Under the pieces are notes generated by a model. The model was not told where the DNA came from and did not search any database. It saw nothing but the letters and a program-made list of their open reading frames with translations. The position numbers were made by a program, and so were the translations under genes. From the NCBI RefSeq assembly GCF_010729665.1, contig NZ_AP022610.1, forward strand, positions 3,534,001 to 3,598,000: 64,000 nt of DNA. Reading direction: 5' to 3'. This document shows, in pieces, positions 1-7,975 of the stretch (positions are counted from its first letter, which is position 1; each line of letters opens with the position of its first letter). Source of the DNA: Mycolicibacterium madagascariense. Lineage in GTDB: Bacteria > Actinomycetota > Actinomycetes > Mycobacteriales > Mycobacteriaceae.

Positions 1-22
1 GTGACCACGGCGCCCAGCGGGC

Positions 23-1096
23 TCATGGGGTGGTGATCGAGCACCGTGCCTCCTCGAGATCCAGCTCGCGCAGGGCGATCGCGAACAGCTCCGACACGTC
101 GATGCCCCTGGCGGCGGCCATCATCGCGATGACACTGCTCGGGGCGTACGAGCAGTAGGGTCCGGCTTCGAGGAACCACGGTAGCCCGTCGGGGTCGATC
201 CGGAAGTCGAACAGGCTGTAGTGCCGGCAGCCGAGCGCCTCGTGGCAACGTCGCGCGGCCGCCCACACCGCGTCGGTGACGGGGTCGTCCTCGGGGACCA
301 GCCAGGCGCGCCGCGCGTCCTTCGCGACGAGGAACAGGTCGCCGTCACCCGAGCGGTCGAGTTTGTCCTCGCTGGTGCGGATCGGCTTGGAGTCCGGGTT
401 TACCGAGTACTCCTCGAGCGGCAGACAGACCAGCTCTCCGTCGCGAACGATGATGCCGCACCGCACTTCTCGGCCCAGCGGCACGTACGTCTCGACGAGC
501 GCGGCGCTGCCGTTGGCGAGCGCGTGGGCCACCGCGGGACCGTACTGCCGCTCGTCGCGCACCAGGGTCACGCCCATCGAGTTGTCACCGTCGACGGGCT
601 TGACGACCACCGGCAGCGGCAGCGGCGGCGGTCCGGGGGTCCGCACCACCTCACCCGCGGGCACGGCAACGCCGGCGGCGGCGACGATGGCCCTCGCGGC
701 GGCCTTGTCCGCGGCGATCGCCATGACCTCCGGCGGGTTGCCGACGATCGGGATGCCGAGGACGTCGAACAGCGCGCGGTAGGCGGTCATGCCGGGTCTG
801 CAGAACATCTGCGGCACCACGACGTCGATGCCGAGGCGCGCCACGTGCGCGATGGCGTCACTGGGCGACATGGGGACCGCCGCGGCCAGCGCCGGAGCGC
901 CCAGACCGGCGGGAAAGGTCCACGACCCGCCCGGCGCCACGTGCGCGAGGTGATGCTCGTAGCGCTCGTCGGAGGCCAGGGCCGCCAGCGCGCCGCCGGC
1001 GTAGAGCCGCGACAGGTCGGCGAAGAACTCGTCGACCGGCGACCCGACGAGGTGCAGCACCGACAGGGGCCGCCCGGCCGTGCCGTGCCCACCCAC
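23..1096 (-). CDS. mysD: MysD-type ATP-grasp ligase (D-Ala-D-Ala ligase homologue) of MAA biosynthesis
   Basis: The 357-residue protein has the D-Ala-D-Ala ligase form of the ATP-grasp fold. It shows a central lysine strand (VVVKPVDGDNSMGV, about residues 164-177), an acidic ATP/Mg region (LFDFRIDPDG) and the C-terminal motif EAGPYCSYAPSSV, which replaces the EVNT/PGFT motif of true Ddl. That ending is what I associate with MysD, the ligase that couples an amino acid such as Ser, Thr or Ala to mycosporine-glycine to give shinorine- or porphyra-334-like products. It starts at GTG 1096, one base after the mysC stop, and is the last gene of the minus-strand run. It is too divergent, and in the wrong context, to be the cell-wall Ddl. 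The amino-acid substrate cannot be read from sequence. Confidence 0.8.
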   Translation of the reverse strand: MGGHGTAGRPLSVLHLVGSPVDEFFADLSRLYAGGALAALASDERYEHHLAHVAPGGSWTFPAGLGAPALAAAVPMSPSDAIAHVARLGIDVVVPQMFCRPGMTAYRALFDVLGIPIVGNPPEVMAIAADKAAARAIVAAAGVAVPAGEVVRTPGPPPLPLPVVVKPVDGDNSMGVTLVRDERQYGPAVAHALANGSAALVETYVPLGREVRCGIIVRDGELVCLPLEEYSVNPDSKPIRTSEDKLDRSGDGDLFLVAKDARRAWLVPEDDPVTDAVWAAARRCHEALGCRHYSLFDFRIDPDGLPWFLEAGPYCSYAPSSVIAMMAAARGIDVSELFAIALRELDLEEARCSITTP

Positions 1097-1097
1097 G

Positions 1098-2480
1098 TCA
1101 GTCGCCTCCCTGCTCGACGAGTTTGCCGATGTTGAAGTCGATCTTCGTCCATCCCCGCCGCGCCCGCAGATTCTTCAGCAGCAGCGCGGGGATCTGCAGA
1201 TGGTGCTCCGCGAGATACGGCAGCGGATCCCACCAGGCGAAGATGGCGTCCTTGCCGCGCGCGATCGCCGCGGCCCGCTGCCTGCGCCCCGGCCGCGTGA
1301 TCAGCCGCCACAGCTCGTGGTAGATCCAGTGGGTCGGGCGCGACCCGGCGAGCGGGACGATGCCGCGGTGGCCGTCGTCGAGGTAGGCCGCCGCCACCTC
1401 GGGGTGGTCGTAGAACATCGTGATCGCCGAATGGGTGCGCGGGTTGCACTCGATGGCATACGGATGACCGTCGGCCGCCTCGATGAAGTCGAACGAGAGC
1501 TGGCCCGTCACGCCGAGCGCACCGACGAAGTCCTCGACCCAGGACCGGATCTCGGGTTTGTCGACGTGGGCGTAGTTGATCTGGAACGCCGAGGACTCGC
1601 AGCATCCGTACACCTGTAGCGAGCCGTTGCGCACGGTGCCGTGCGTGCAGTATTCGCGGCCCTGGACGAACTCCTGGAGGATCCACGGGTCCTCCGGCGA
1701 GATCGACAGCGACCGCGCGAAGGCGGCGTTGCGCTCGGGGGTGTCCCTGGACAACCTGGTCAGGTCCATCCGGCCGACCGGGTTGTAGGCGATCCGTTTC
1801 AGGATGTAGCTGCGCCCGGGCGGAAAGTCGAAGTCGACGACCTGCTGGGCGTCGGTGATCCTGGCGAAGTCGGGCACCCGCAGCCCCAAAGACCTTGCCA
1901 TGCGCGAGAATTCGGCCTTGTCGTCGAGCGCGCGCACCATCGTCGCGTCGACGTGCAGCACCTCGCAGTACGGGTCGAGCAGCGCGCGCGCGTCGGCTTC
2001 CGGCACGCTCGAGGCGGGGCTCGACACCGGGACGAAGACGTCGACCCGTTCCCGGCGGACCACGTCGAGCATGGCCTCGGCGTAACCGGGAGCCGTCGGC
2101 TCGGGCACGCTGTGGAAGGCGTCCACCGCGCGGGAGAACCGGTGGCCCGTGAGGCGGTACTTGGCCGACTCGACCAGCACCACCCGGTGCCCGGCCGAAT
2201 GGAACGATCTCGCCAGCTGCAGCGCCTTCGTCATCTTGCCGCCACTGATCAGAATCGTCCGACGCGCGCCGGAATCATTGTGCGCCAACGGGTCTCGACG
2301 CCCCGACGCGAGCGCGCCGCCGACCAGGATCAGGTCGACCGGCAGCGTGGCCAGCAGTGCGCCGAACACCGCGAACGTGCGGGCGGGGTTGGCGTCGCGC
2401 AGCCGCGGCCGGAGCGCCGCGGGCGCCGTGGTCGCAGTGGTCGCAGTGGTCGCCGAAGCGTGCTCGCGGATCGCCGTCAC
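1098..2480 (-). CDS. mysC: MysC, ATP-grasp ligase forming mycosporine-glycine
   Basis: This ATP-grasp protein of 460 residues carries RTILISGGKMTKALQLARSF near the N-terminus. It also has an ATP-binding core (DDKAEFSRMARSLGL, YILKRIAYNPVGRMD, WILQEFVQGREYCTHG) and a metal/phosphate end motif (LSFDFIEAADGHPYAIECNP). MysC proteins phosphorylate 4-deoxygadusol and attach glycine. I chose GTG at 2480 because it overlaps the mysB stop by four bases (GTGA), the same joint used between mysA and mysB. The first 30 or so residues are Ala/Thr-rich and a hydrophobic stretch (FAVFGALLATLPVDLILVGG) precedes the ATP-grasp part, so a membrane-associated N-terminus is possible. A carbamoyl-phosphate-synthase-like ligase outside MAA chemistry is the alternative, but the neighbours argue against it. 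Confidence 0.82.
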   Translation of the reverse strand: MTAIREHASATTATTATTAPAALRPRLRDANPARTFAVFGALLATLPVDLILVGGALASGRRDPLAHNDSGARRTILISGGKMTKALQLARSFHSAGHRVVLVESAKYRLTGHRFSRAVDAFHSVPEPTAPGYAEAMLDVVRRERVDVFVPVSSPASSVPEADARALLDPYCEVLHVDATMVRALDDKAEFSRMARSLGLRVPDFARITDAQQVVDFDFPPGRSYILKRIAYNPVGRMDLTRLSRDTPERNAAFARSLSISPEDPWILQEFVQGREYCTHGTVRNGSLQVYGCCESSAFQINYAHVDKPEIRSWVEDFVGALGVTGQLSFDFIEAADGHPYAIECNPRTHSAITMFYDHPEVAAAYLDDGHRGIVPLAGSRPTHWIYHELWRLITRPGRRQRAAAIARGKDAIFAWWDPLPYLAEHHLQIPALLLKNLRARRGWTKIDFNIGKLVEQGGD

Positions 2481-3319
2481 GCCGGCGTCCGCCGAATCAG
2501 CGTGAGGCCGTCGCGCAGCGGGATCACCACCTGCTCGACGCGGGGATCGTCGGTCAGCGCGGCGTTGAACTCCGCGATCGCCGCACCGTTGGCCGTGTGC
2601 GGGCCGTCGAGGTAGGGCTGGCCCTGCATGAGGGTGTTGTCGACGGCGATGACCGCACGTGGCCCCAGCAGACTGCTGTTCAGCAGGAAGTCGACGTAGC
2701 CGAGGTAGCCCGCCTTGTCGGCGTCGATGAACACGAAGTCGAACGGCGGTTCGGACCGGTCGGCCAGCCTGCGCAGGGTGTCCAGCGCAGGCCCGACCTC
2801 CACGGTGATCTTGCGACCGGCCGCCGACCGCGCGAACTGCTCGCGGGCGACGTCGGCGACGGCCTCGTCGATCTCGCAGGCCGTCACGACGCCGTCGGCG
2901 GGCAACTGCTCGGCCATCGCCAGCGCCGAGTAGCCGGTGAACATGCCGATCTCGAGCACCCTGGTGGCGTCGGCGAGGTGCAGCAGGAACTTCAGCACCT
3001 GCCCCTCGACGTGCCCGGAGAGCATCTCCTGCTCGAGGCGGCCACCACCCGCGGCGTCGGCGGTCCAGTCGATCGCACTGGTCCGGCTGGCCAGCTCGGC
3101 CAGATCCGCGGACTCGACCGTCGTGCACTGGTCGAGGTACGGATCCAGGCCGGCGGCCAGGTCCCGGGCCCGGCGCAACCGGTCGAGGAGGCCGGCGTCC
3201 GCGCCGGTCGCCCCCACCGCCTGGCAGAGCTCGTCGAGCTCGCGGGCCAGGATGGTGGTGGGGGTGACCGGACGCGGCGGGGCAAGCGTCCCGTTGGGTT
3301 CGGCGGCCGCCACGCTCAC
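2477..3319 (-). CDS. mysB: MysB, class I SAM O-methyltransferase making 4-deoxygadusol
   Basis: The gene encodes 280 residues of a caffeoyl-CoA-type O-methyltransferase. SAM motif I is [17 protein letters not shown], an acidic residue follows at ACEIDE, and the metal/substrate segment is [19 protein letters not shown]. In MAA clusters this enzyme methylates demethyl-4-deoxygadusol to 4-deoxygadusol. The start is GTG at 3319, overlapping the mysA stop in a GTGA joint; the open frame runs further upstream but only inside mysA. Its position directly between the cyclase and the ATP-grasp gene matches the mysA-mysB-mysC order known from cyanobacteria and Actinosynnema. Confidence 0.85.
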   Translation of the reverse strand: MSVAAAEPNGTLAPPRPVTPTTILARELDELCQAVGATGADAGLLDRLRRARDLAAGLDPYLDQCTTVESADLAELASRTSAIDWTADAAGGGRLEQEMLSGHVEGQVLKFLLHLADATRVLEIGMFTGYSALAMAEQLPADGVVTACEIDEAVADVAREQFARSAAGRKITVEVGPALDTLRRLADRSEPPFDFVFIDADKAGYLGYVDFLLNSSLLGPRAVIAVDNTLMQGQPYLDGPHTANGAAIAEFNAALTDDPRVEQVVIPLRDGLTLIRRTPA

Positions 3320-4539
3320 CTGGCCTCCCGCACCTCGGGCAGCGTGAAGACGTCCACGCCATCGCCCGCGCGCGGGAAGTCCAGGCAGATCTTCTTGTGC
3401 AGCTCGAGTGCGTCGGTCAGCTCGCCCGGGCTGACGTCGTTGAGGAAGCGGCAGCGCCCGATGGGATCGGGTACCGCGGCGCGCAGGATGCCGTCGCGGG
3501 TCTTGAGGATCGACGCCGTTGCCTGCTCGAGCAGCTCGGGGGTGAGGTACTCGCTGTCCAGCGCCAGGCCGAGTGAGCTCATGACGTTGAGCACCCGGTC
3601 CCGGTCGGCCACCGACAGGTGACCGCGACGCTCGGCCAGGGTCGTCGACAGCGCCATGTCGACATTGATGGCGTGACCGTGGAAGAACGGCACCGGCGGG
3701 GTGAGCTCGAGTGTCGGGCTCCACGTGTGCCCGAAGGCGATCACCCGATCGAGGTCGATCTCGTGCAGGTTGGGCGCCTCCAGTTCCAGCATGGTGGCGA
3801 TGGCCTGGTGGGTGATCCGCTCGGCGGCCGCCCGCAGCTCGGGGCTGCCGTCGACGTAGCCGAACCGGGTGCGCAGCAGGTCGGGCCCGTGCGCTTCGAG
3901 CAGCTCGAAGATCTCGGCGTTGCCGACGACGGCGATCTTGATGAGCTCGGCCATGCCGTTGCGCACCTGATCCTCGGGCAGAGTCGCCAGGAACGAGAAG
4001 TCCAGCAGCACCTTCTCCGACGCGTGGTAGGCGCCGAGGCGGTTCTTGTGCTTGCCGTGGTTGACGGCGACCTTGATCGACACGCTGGCGTCGATCAGCC
4101 CGATCAGCGTCGTGGGGATGCGGATGTAGGGCGTGCTGCGGCGGTAGCTCGCGCAGGCGAACCCGGCGACGTCCGTCGTCAGCCCACCGCCGACGACCAG
4201 CACCGGCTCGGTGCGCACCAGGCCGAACTCGTCGAAGCGGTCCACGATCCACTCGAAGGTCTCCAGCGACTTCGCGGTCTCGCGGATCTGCACCGGCAGG
4301 ACCGTCAGCGCGATGCCGTGGTGGTCGAAGTAGGCGCGGATGCGATCACCGTGGATGCGCAGCACGGTCTCGTCGATCACCATGAGCGCCCGACCGTAGC
4401 TGCGGTAGGAATCCGCCAGTGCGGTGCTCGCCACGTCGAAGACGCCGTCGACGTAGATCAGGTCGTACTCGATGCGTTCGTAACCCTTGACGTGGAACGC
4501 GCTGTCGCTGACCGTGACACTGGCCTGCATGTTGCTCAT
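3316..4539 (-). CDS. mysA: MysA, demethyl-4-deoxygadusol synthase (sugar phosphate cyclase)
   Basis: This 407-residue protein belongs to the dehydroquinate synthase superfamily. The NAD-binding segment is [15 protein letters not shown] (113-127), followed by [16 protein letters not shown] and [13 protein letters not shown]. Predicted zinc ligands are Glu198 (AELIK), His271 (AFGHTWSP) and His287 ([11 protein letters not shown]). The [13 protein letters not shown] and HGHAINVDM patterns point to the sedoheptulose-7-phosphate cyclases (EEVS/DDGS) rather than AroB. The companion O-methyltransferase and ATP-grasp genes favour DDGS, the entry enzyme of MAA synthesis. It starts at ATG 4539, 46 bp downstream of the HAD-like gene, and opens a run of four overlapping or adjacent genes. 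EEVS (valiolone) activity is the main alternative and needs active-site comparison to exclude. Confidence 0.87.
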   Translation of the reverse strand: MSNMQASVTVSDSAFHVKGYERIEYDLIYVDGVFDVASTALADSYRSYGRALMVIDETVLRIHGDRIRAYFDHHGIALTVLPVQIRETAKSLETFEWIVDRFDEFGLVRTEPVLVVGGGLTTDVAGFACASYRRSTPYIRIPTTLIGLIDASVSIKVAVNHGKHKNRLGAYHASEKVLLDFSFLATLPEDQVRNGMAELIKIAVVGNAEIFELLEAHGPDLLRTRFGYVDGSPELRAAAERITHQAIATMLELEAPNLHEIDLDRVIAFGHTWSPTLELTPPVPFFHGHAINVDMALSTTLAERRGHLSVADRDRVLNVMSSLGLALDSEYLTPELLEQATASILKTRDGILRAAVPDPIGRCRFLNDVSPGELTDALELHKKICLDFPRAGDGVDVFTLPEVREAR

Positions 4540-4585
4540 CGGGCTGCTCCTAGGTCGATGGCTGGGGGATGGTCCGGGGCGGTGC

Positions 4586-5251
4586 TCACGACGTGGCCAT
4601 TCCGACCACCTTGGCGGCGTCGAGCGCGTTCACCGTCTCGGCGGCGGAGGCGAAGTCGCTGCCCGCCGTGTTCTCGTTCGGGAAGGCCACGCAATCGATG
4701 CCCGCTGCGGTCGCCGCCTTGACCCCACCGGGGTTGTCCTCGATGGCGACGGCGTGGCTCGCGTCTTCGCCGAGCTGCTCGAGCGCATAGGCGTAGGCGG
4801 CCGGATCCGGCTTGGGGGTCGAAACCTTGTCGAGGTCGACGATCAGGTCGAACGCGCCGGCGTCCAGGTGCGGCTCGAGCGCCGACAGCAGGGCGTCGAC
4901 GTTGGCCTTGGACGTCGTGGTGACCAGACCGAGCTTCTGACCGCTGCGCTTGACCTCCTCGACGACGTCGACCACGCCCTCGCGCGGGGAGATCGACGAC
5001 GAGGCGAGCAGGCTCTGGAAGATCTCGGACTTCTTGGCGTGCACGGCGGCGGCGTCGACGTCGGCCCCCTTGGCGGCCGCATAGTCGGCGATCCGCTGGG
5101 CGCCGCCGTTGGAGCCGAGCATGGAGCGGTAGTCGTCACGTGACCACTCCCAGTCCAGTCCGTACGCGGAGAACGCGTCGTTGAAGGCCTGACGTTGCAG
5201 CTCCGAGGTGTCGGCGAGGCTGCTGATGGATCCGAAGAGCACGGCTGGCAT
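4586..5251 (-). CDS. HAD-IA (CbbY-like) family protein lacking the catalytic Asp pair
   Basis: The 221-residue fold is that of a haloacid dehalogenase-like phosphatase. Motif II (LGLVTTTSK), motif III Lys ([12 protein letters not shown]) and motif IV ([12 protein letters not shown]) are all present. Motif I, normally FDLDGTLVDT, reads [10 protein letters not shown] (residues 6-15). The nucleophile Asp7 is Gly and the acid/base Asp9 is Ile, so ordinary HAD phosphate transfer should not work. The reading frame is intact and the rest is well conserved, so this is a divergent family rather than a decayed gene. It is the first gene of the operon that continues into mysA, 46 bp away. It may bind a sugar phosphate or act as a regulatory or assembly partner; that is inference. 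Confidence 0.8.
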   Translation of the reverse strand: MPAVLFGSISSLADTSELQRQAFNDAFSAYGLDWEWSRDDYRSMLGSNGGAQRIADYAAAKGADVDAAAVHAKKSEIFQSLLASSSISPREGVVDVVEEVKRSGQKLGLVTTTSKANVDALLSALEPHLDAGAFDLIVDLDKVSTPKPDPAAYAYALEQLGEDASHAVAIEDNPGGVKAATAAGIDCVAFPNENTAGSDFASAAETVNALDAAKVVGMATS

Positions 5252-5331
5252 GGGTTTCCTTCTCGAGATGATTCGGTGTCATCGGCGTCACGAATCGTGG
5301 CGTCGTCCGTTCGAAAACGCTGATGCCCCGT

Positions 5332-5364
5332 ACACTAGTGGAGTAAACGTTCAATAGTGAATGT
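5332..5364 (-). promoter_or_regulatory. Candidate promoter and TetR operator of the HAD-mysABCD operon
   Basis: Within the 205-bp divergent gap lies an imperfect palindrome at 5347-5364 (ACGTTCA, ATAG, TGAATGT; six of seven arm pairs match). Beside it is a perfect 8-bp palindrome, CACTAGTG, at 5333-5340. On the minus strand, TTCACT (5361-5356), an 18-bp spacer and TAGTGT (5337-5332) form a plausible -35/-10 pair, so a repressor bound at the larger palindrome would cover the -35. The divergent TetR gene is the natural candidate repressor. The rest of the gap shows nothing else I can name. Confidence 0.45.
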
Positions 5365-5456
5365 CAAGGCCATTACTGACTTGGGTGTTCATCAGTTAAC
5401 TTCCAGTCGACGCGTGTCACACGGCGCCGTCCGGCAGGCGAAGGAGATGCACTCTC

Positions 5457-6041
5457 GTGGCAGCGGCAGAGGGCAGGTCGGGCGAACCGGCCGAGGACGC
5501 ACGGGTGGCGCGCACCCGTGCCGACGTCGCCCGCGCCGCGCTGGAAGTCCTCACCACCGAGGGCTCTGACGCGGTGACGCACGCGCGGGTCGCCGAGCTC
5601 GCCGGCTACTCGAAGACGACGCTGTACGCGCACTGGCCCGGCCGCCTCGACCTGATCGCCATGGCGATCGAGACGCTCGGCGACATGCCGCACCACGAAC
5701 TCACCGGCGACCTCCGCGCCGACGTCATCGCCGAACTCCAGGTGTTCCGCAACGCGATCGACGAACTGCGGCTGGACCGCATCCTGGCGGGCATGGCGCA
5801 GTGGGCGTCGGTCGAGCAGATGGCGCAGATCAGGAACAAGGTCAACACCGACGGCCAGCATCAGATGTACGAGATGCTCTCCGACCGATTCTCCGGGCCT
5901 GCGCTCGAAGCGGTGGTGCAGATGCTGACCGGCGTCGTCGCCTGCCCGGCGCTGATGTATGGCCGACTGGCCTCCGACGACGTCATCACCGCCGCCGTCG
6001 ACATCGTGCTCGACGACGGCACCGGGCGCGGACCCCAGTAG
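5457..6041 (+). CDS. TetR family transcriptional regulator, probable regulator of the MAA operon
   Basis: This is a TetR-type protein of 194 residues. The DNA-binding helix-turn-helix lies near residues 38-61 (AVTHARVAELAGYSKTTLYA), followed by a variable ligand-binding C-terminal part. The GTG at 5457 is supported by a good ribosome site, AAGGAG at 5441-5446. It is transcribed away from the HAD-mysABCD run and shares its promoter region, where a palindrome sits on the predicted operon promoter. Divergent TetR genes usually repress themselves and their neighbour, so it probably controls MAA production. The inducer is unknown. It converges with the alcohol dehydrogenase gene downstream. Confidence 0.85.
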   Translation: MAAAEGRSGEPAEDARVARTRADVARAALEVLTTEGSDAVTHARVAELAGYSKTTLYAHWPGRLDLIAMAIETLGDMPHHELTGDLRADVIAELQVFRNAIDELRLDRILAGMAQWASVEQMAQIRNKVNTDGQHQMYEMLSDRFSGPALEAVVQMLTGVVACPALMYGRLASDDVITAAVDIVLDDGTGRGPQ

Positions 6042-6072
6042 TCCGGGCCCCCGGCCCGCCCGCCCATCCCCC

Positions 6073-7254
6073 TTAGGGCGTCAGGACGATCTTGACCGCG
6101 CCGTCCTGCTTCTTCTGGAAGATGTCGTAGGCGTGCGGCGCCTCGGCCAGCGGCAGCGTGTGCGTCGCGAAGTCGTCGACGCCGAGCGGATCCTCGTCGG
6201 TCAGCAGGGGCAGGATGTCGTCGACCCACCGCTTCACGTTCGCCTGCCCCATGTGCAGCTGGATCTGCTTGTCGAACAGGGTCAGCATCGGCAGCGGGTC
6301 GGCCATGCCGCCGTAGACCCCGCTCAGCGAGATCGTTCCGCCGCGGCGCACGACGTCGATGGCGGAGTAGAAGGCGCCGAGGCGGTCGACGCCCGCCTTC
6401 TGCATCATCGGCTTGGCCAGCGCGTCGGGCAGCAGACCGGTCAGCTGCTGGGCGACCTTCGCCACCGGCGAGCCGTGCGCCTCCATGCCGACCGCGTCGA
6501 TCACCGAGTCGGTGCCGCGCCCGTCGGTCATGTCCCGGATCGCGTCGCCGAGGTCGCCCTCGTGGTCGCGCAGGTCGACCGTCTCGATGCCGCGCGCCGC
6601 CGCCCTGGCCAACCGTTCCGGCACCCGGTCCACCGCGATGACGCGGTACCCGAGGTGCGCAGCGATCCGCGCGGCCATGTCGCCGATGGGCCCCAGGCCG
6701 AGCACCGTCACCGAACCGCCGTCGGGAATGGCCGCGTACTGCACGCCCTGCCACGCGGTGGGCAGCACGTCGGACAGGTAGACGAAGCGGGAGTCGGGCG
6801 GGCCGTCGGGCACCTTGACGTGGGTGAACTGCGCCTGCGGCACGCGGAGCAACTCGGCCTGACCGCCGGGCACCGAGCCGTAGAGCTCGGAGTAGCCGAA
6901 CAGCGCGGCGCCCATGCCCTGCTCGCGCACCTGCGTCGTCTCGCACTGGGTGAAGAGGTCCTGGTCGCACATGTAGCAGCTGCCACAGGAGATTTGGAAC
7001 GGGATCACCACCCGGTCGCCCACCGCCAGGTTGGTCACGCCGGCCCCGACCTCGCGCACGACGCCCATGGGCTCGTGGCCGAGGATGTCACCCGGGTTCA
7101 TGAACGCCCCGAGCACCTCGTACAGGTGCAGGTCGGATCCGCAGATGTTCGTCGACGTCACTTCGATGATCGCATCGGTCGGATCCTGAATGACCGGGTC
7201 CGGGACCGTGTCGACGCGGACGTCTCGCTTGCCGTGCCAGGTGACTGCCTTCAT
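6073..7254 (-). CDS. Zinc-dependent alcohol dehydrogenase (MDR superfamily, formaldehyde dehydrogenase-like)
   Basis: This medium-chain dehydrogenase has 393 residues. Catalytic zinc ligands are Cys38, His60 and Glu61 (NICGSDLH, GHEP). The structural zinc set is Cys90, Cys93, Cys96 and Cys104 (SCGSCYMCDQDLFTQC). The nucleotide-binding glycines are at 185-192 (GLGPIGDM). It resembles the glutathione-independent formaldehyde/alcohol dehydrogenase branch, and the substrate is not determinable here. The ATG at 7254 was chosen because an AGGAG site lies about 8 bases upstream; the open frame extends another 29 codons without a better start. A GC-rich dyad (CCGGG, CC, CCCGG) lies in the 31-bp gap to the convergent tetR gene and may help termination. 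Confidence 0.88.
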   Translation of the reverse strand: MKAVTWHGKRDVRVDTVPDPVIQDPTDAIIEVTSTNICGSDLHLYEVLGAFMNPGDILGHEPMGVVREVGAGVTNLAVGDRVVIPFQISCGSCYMCDQDLFTQCETTQVREQGMGAALFGYSELYGSVPGGQAELLRVPQAQFTHVKVPDGPPDSRFVYLSDVLPTAWQGVQYAAIPDGGSVTVLGLGPIGDMAARIAAHLGYRVIAVDRVPERLARAAARGIETVDLRDHEGDLGDAIRDMTDGRGTDSVIDAVGMEAHGSPVAKVAQQLTGLLPDALAKPMMQKAGVDRLGAFYSAIDVVRRGGTISLSGVYGGMADPLPMLTLFDKQIQLHMGQANVKRWVDDILPLLTDEDPLGVDDFATHTLPLAEAPHAYDIFQKKQDGAVKIVLTP

Positions 7255-7372
7255 CGAGGACTCCTCTCCGTTGCCGCGGTGGCGCGGCCCCTGAGCCTTA
7301 CCCCGCGCATCCGGGCACAAACCGGGTCGACGTAAACCCAAGTCGCAGAACCCGTTCGGGTGGGGCGACGGC

Positions 7373-7864
7373 TCAGTCCTCGGAGTGGGCGCGGAAGTCC
7401 TTCATCGCCTCGACCAGCGCGGCGAAGGCGCGGTGAGCGGCCTCGAGATCCTCGTCGGGCAGATCCGCCATGGCGACGTGGGTGTCGCGCGCCACGGCCG
7501 CGAAGAATCCGCGCACCGCGTCCGCACCGTGCGCGGTGGGACGGAGGATGACCTTGCGCCGGTCCCCCGGGTAGCTCTCCTTGTGCAGGAAGCCGCCCTC
7601 GGCCAGCCGATGCGCGAGCGAGGTGATGGCGGCGGCCGACAATCCCATCTGCTTGCGCAGCACCGTCGCCGTCATCTCCTCCGGCGTCGACTCCGAGACG
7701 ACCACGAAGATCAGCGCACGAAACTCGTTGTTGGACAACTGGGTTCGTTCGGCGAACTCGCGGGTGGTCCACTCCGTCTGGGCGGTCAGCTCGCGCAGGT
7801 CGGCACTGAGAAGGCGTTCGAGGTGGCGGCGGCGGGCGGCGTCGGTCACGTCGTGTCGATCCAT
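7373..7864 (-). CDS. MarR family transcriptional regulator
   Basis: The gene encodes a MarR protein of 163 residues with a winged helix. The recognition region is about VLRKQMGLSAAAITSLAHRL, followed by the wing GGFLHKESYPGDRRKVILRP. The start ATG 7864 is preceded by GC-rich leader DNA. An inverted repeat, GTCTGCG/CGCAGAC, lies at 7882-7899 and a larger dyad at 7941-7965; both are candidate autoregulatory sites. The next gene on the same strand upstream is the flavoprotein reductase, ending at 7976, so the dyads sit in a short 111-bp gap and may control this gene alone. The ligand is unknown. Confidence 0.85.
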   Translation of the reverse strand: MDRHDVTDAARRRHLERLLSADLRELTAQTEWTTREFAERTQLSNNEFRALIFVVVSESTPEEMTATVLRKQMGLSAAAITSLAHRLAEGGFLHKESYPGDRRKVILRPTAHGADAVRGFFAAVARDTHVAMADLPDEDLEAAHRAFAALVEAMKDFRAHSED

Positions 7865-7881
7865 GCGACCCCCCGGTGGAC

Positions 7882-7965
7882 GTCTGCGCGCACGCAGACC
7901 CTTCGCACGTCGAATTAACGGCAAAGACAAATACTACCGGATCGATAGGCTAGCTATACGTCGAT
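7882..7965 (-). promoter_or_regulatory. Nested inverted repeats upstream of the MarR gene
   Basis: There are two dyads in the 111-bp gap. The first, 7882-7899, has perfect 7-bp arms (GTCTGCG and CGCAGAC) and a 4-base loop, 18 bp before the start codon. The second, 7941-7965, has outer arms ATCGA/TCGAT around an inner ATAG...CTAT dyad at 7945-7957. MarR proteins bind dyads of this size in their own promoters, so these are the best operator candidates. No clear -35 box is visible. Confidence 0.4.
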
Positions 7966-7975
7966 CCGACGGGGG

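Noticed and set aside
23..1096. Cell-wall D-alanine-D-alanine ligase (ddl)
   Set aside because: The C-terminal motif EAGPYCSYAPSSV and the MAA gene context fit MysD; true Ddl has EVNT-type residues and different neighbours.
3316..4539. 3-dehydroquinate synthase (aroB) of the shikimate pathway
   Set aside because: The substrate-binding motifs match sedoheptulose-7-phosphate cyclases and no other aro gene is adjacent.
4586..5251. Pseudogene status for the HAD-like gene
   Set aside because: The frame is complete and the other motifs are conserved; only the motif I residues differ, so a divergent functional family is more likely.
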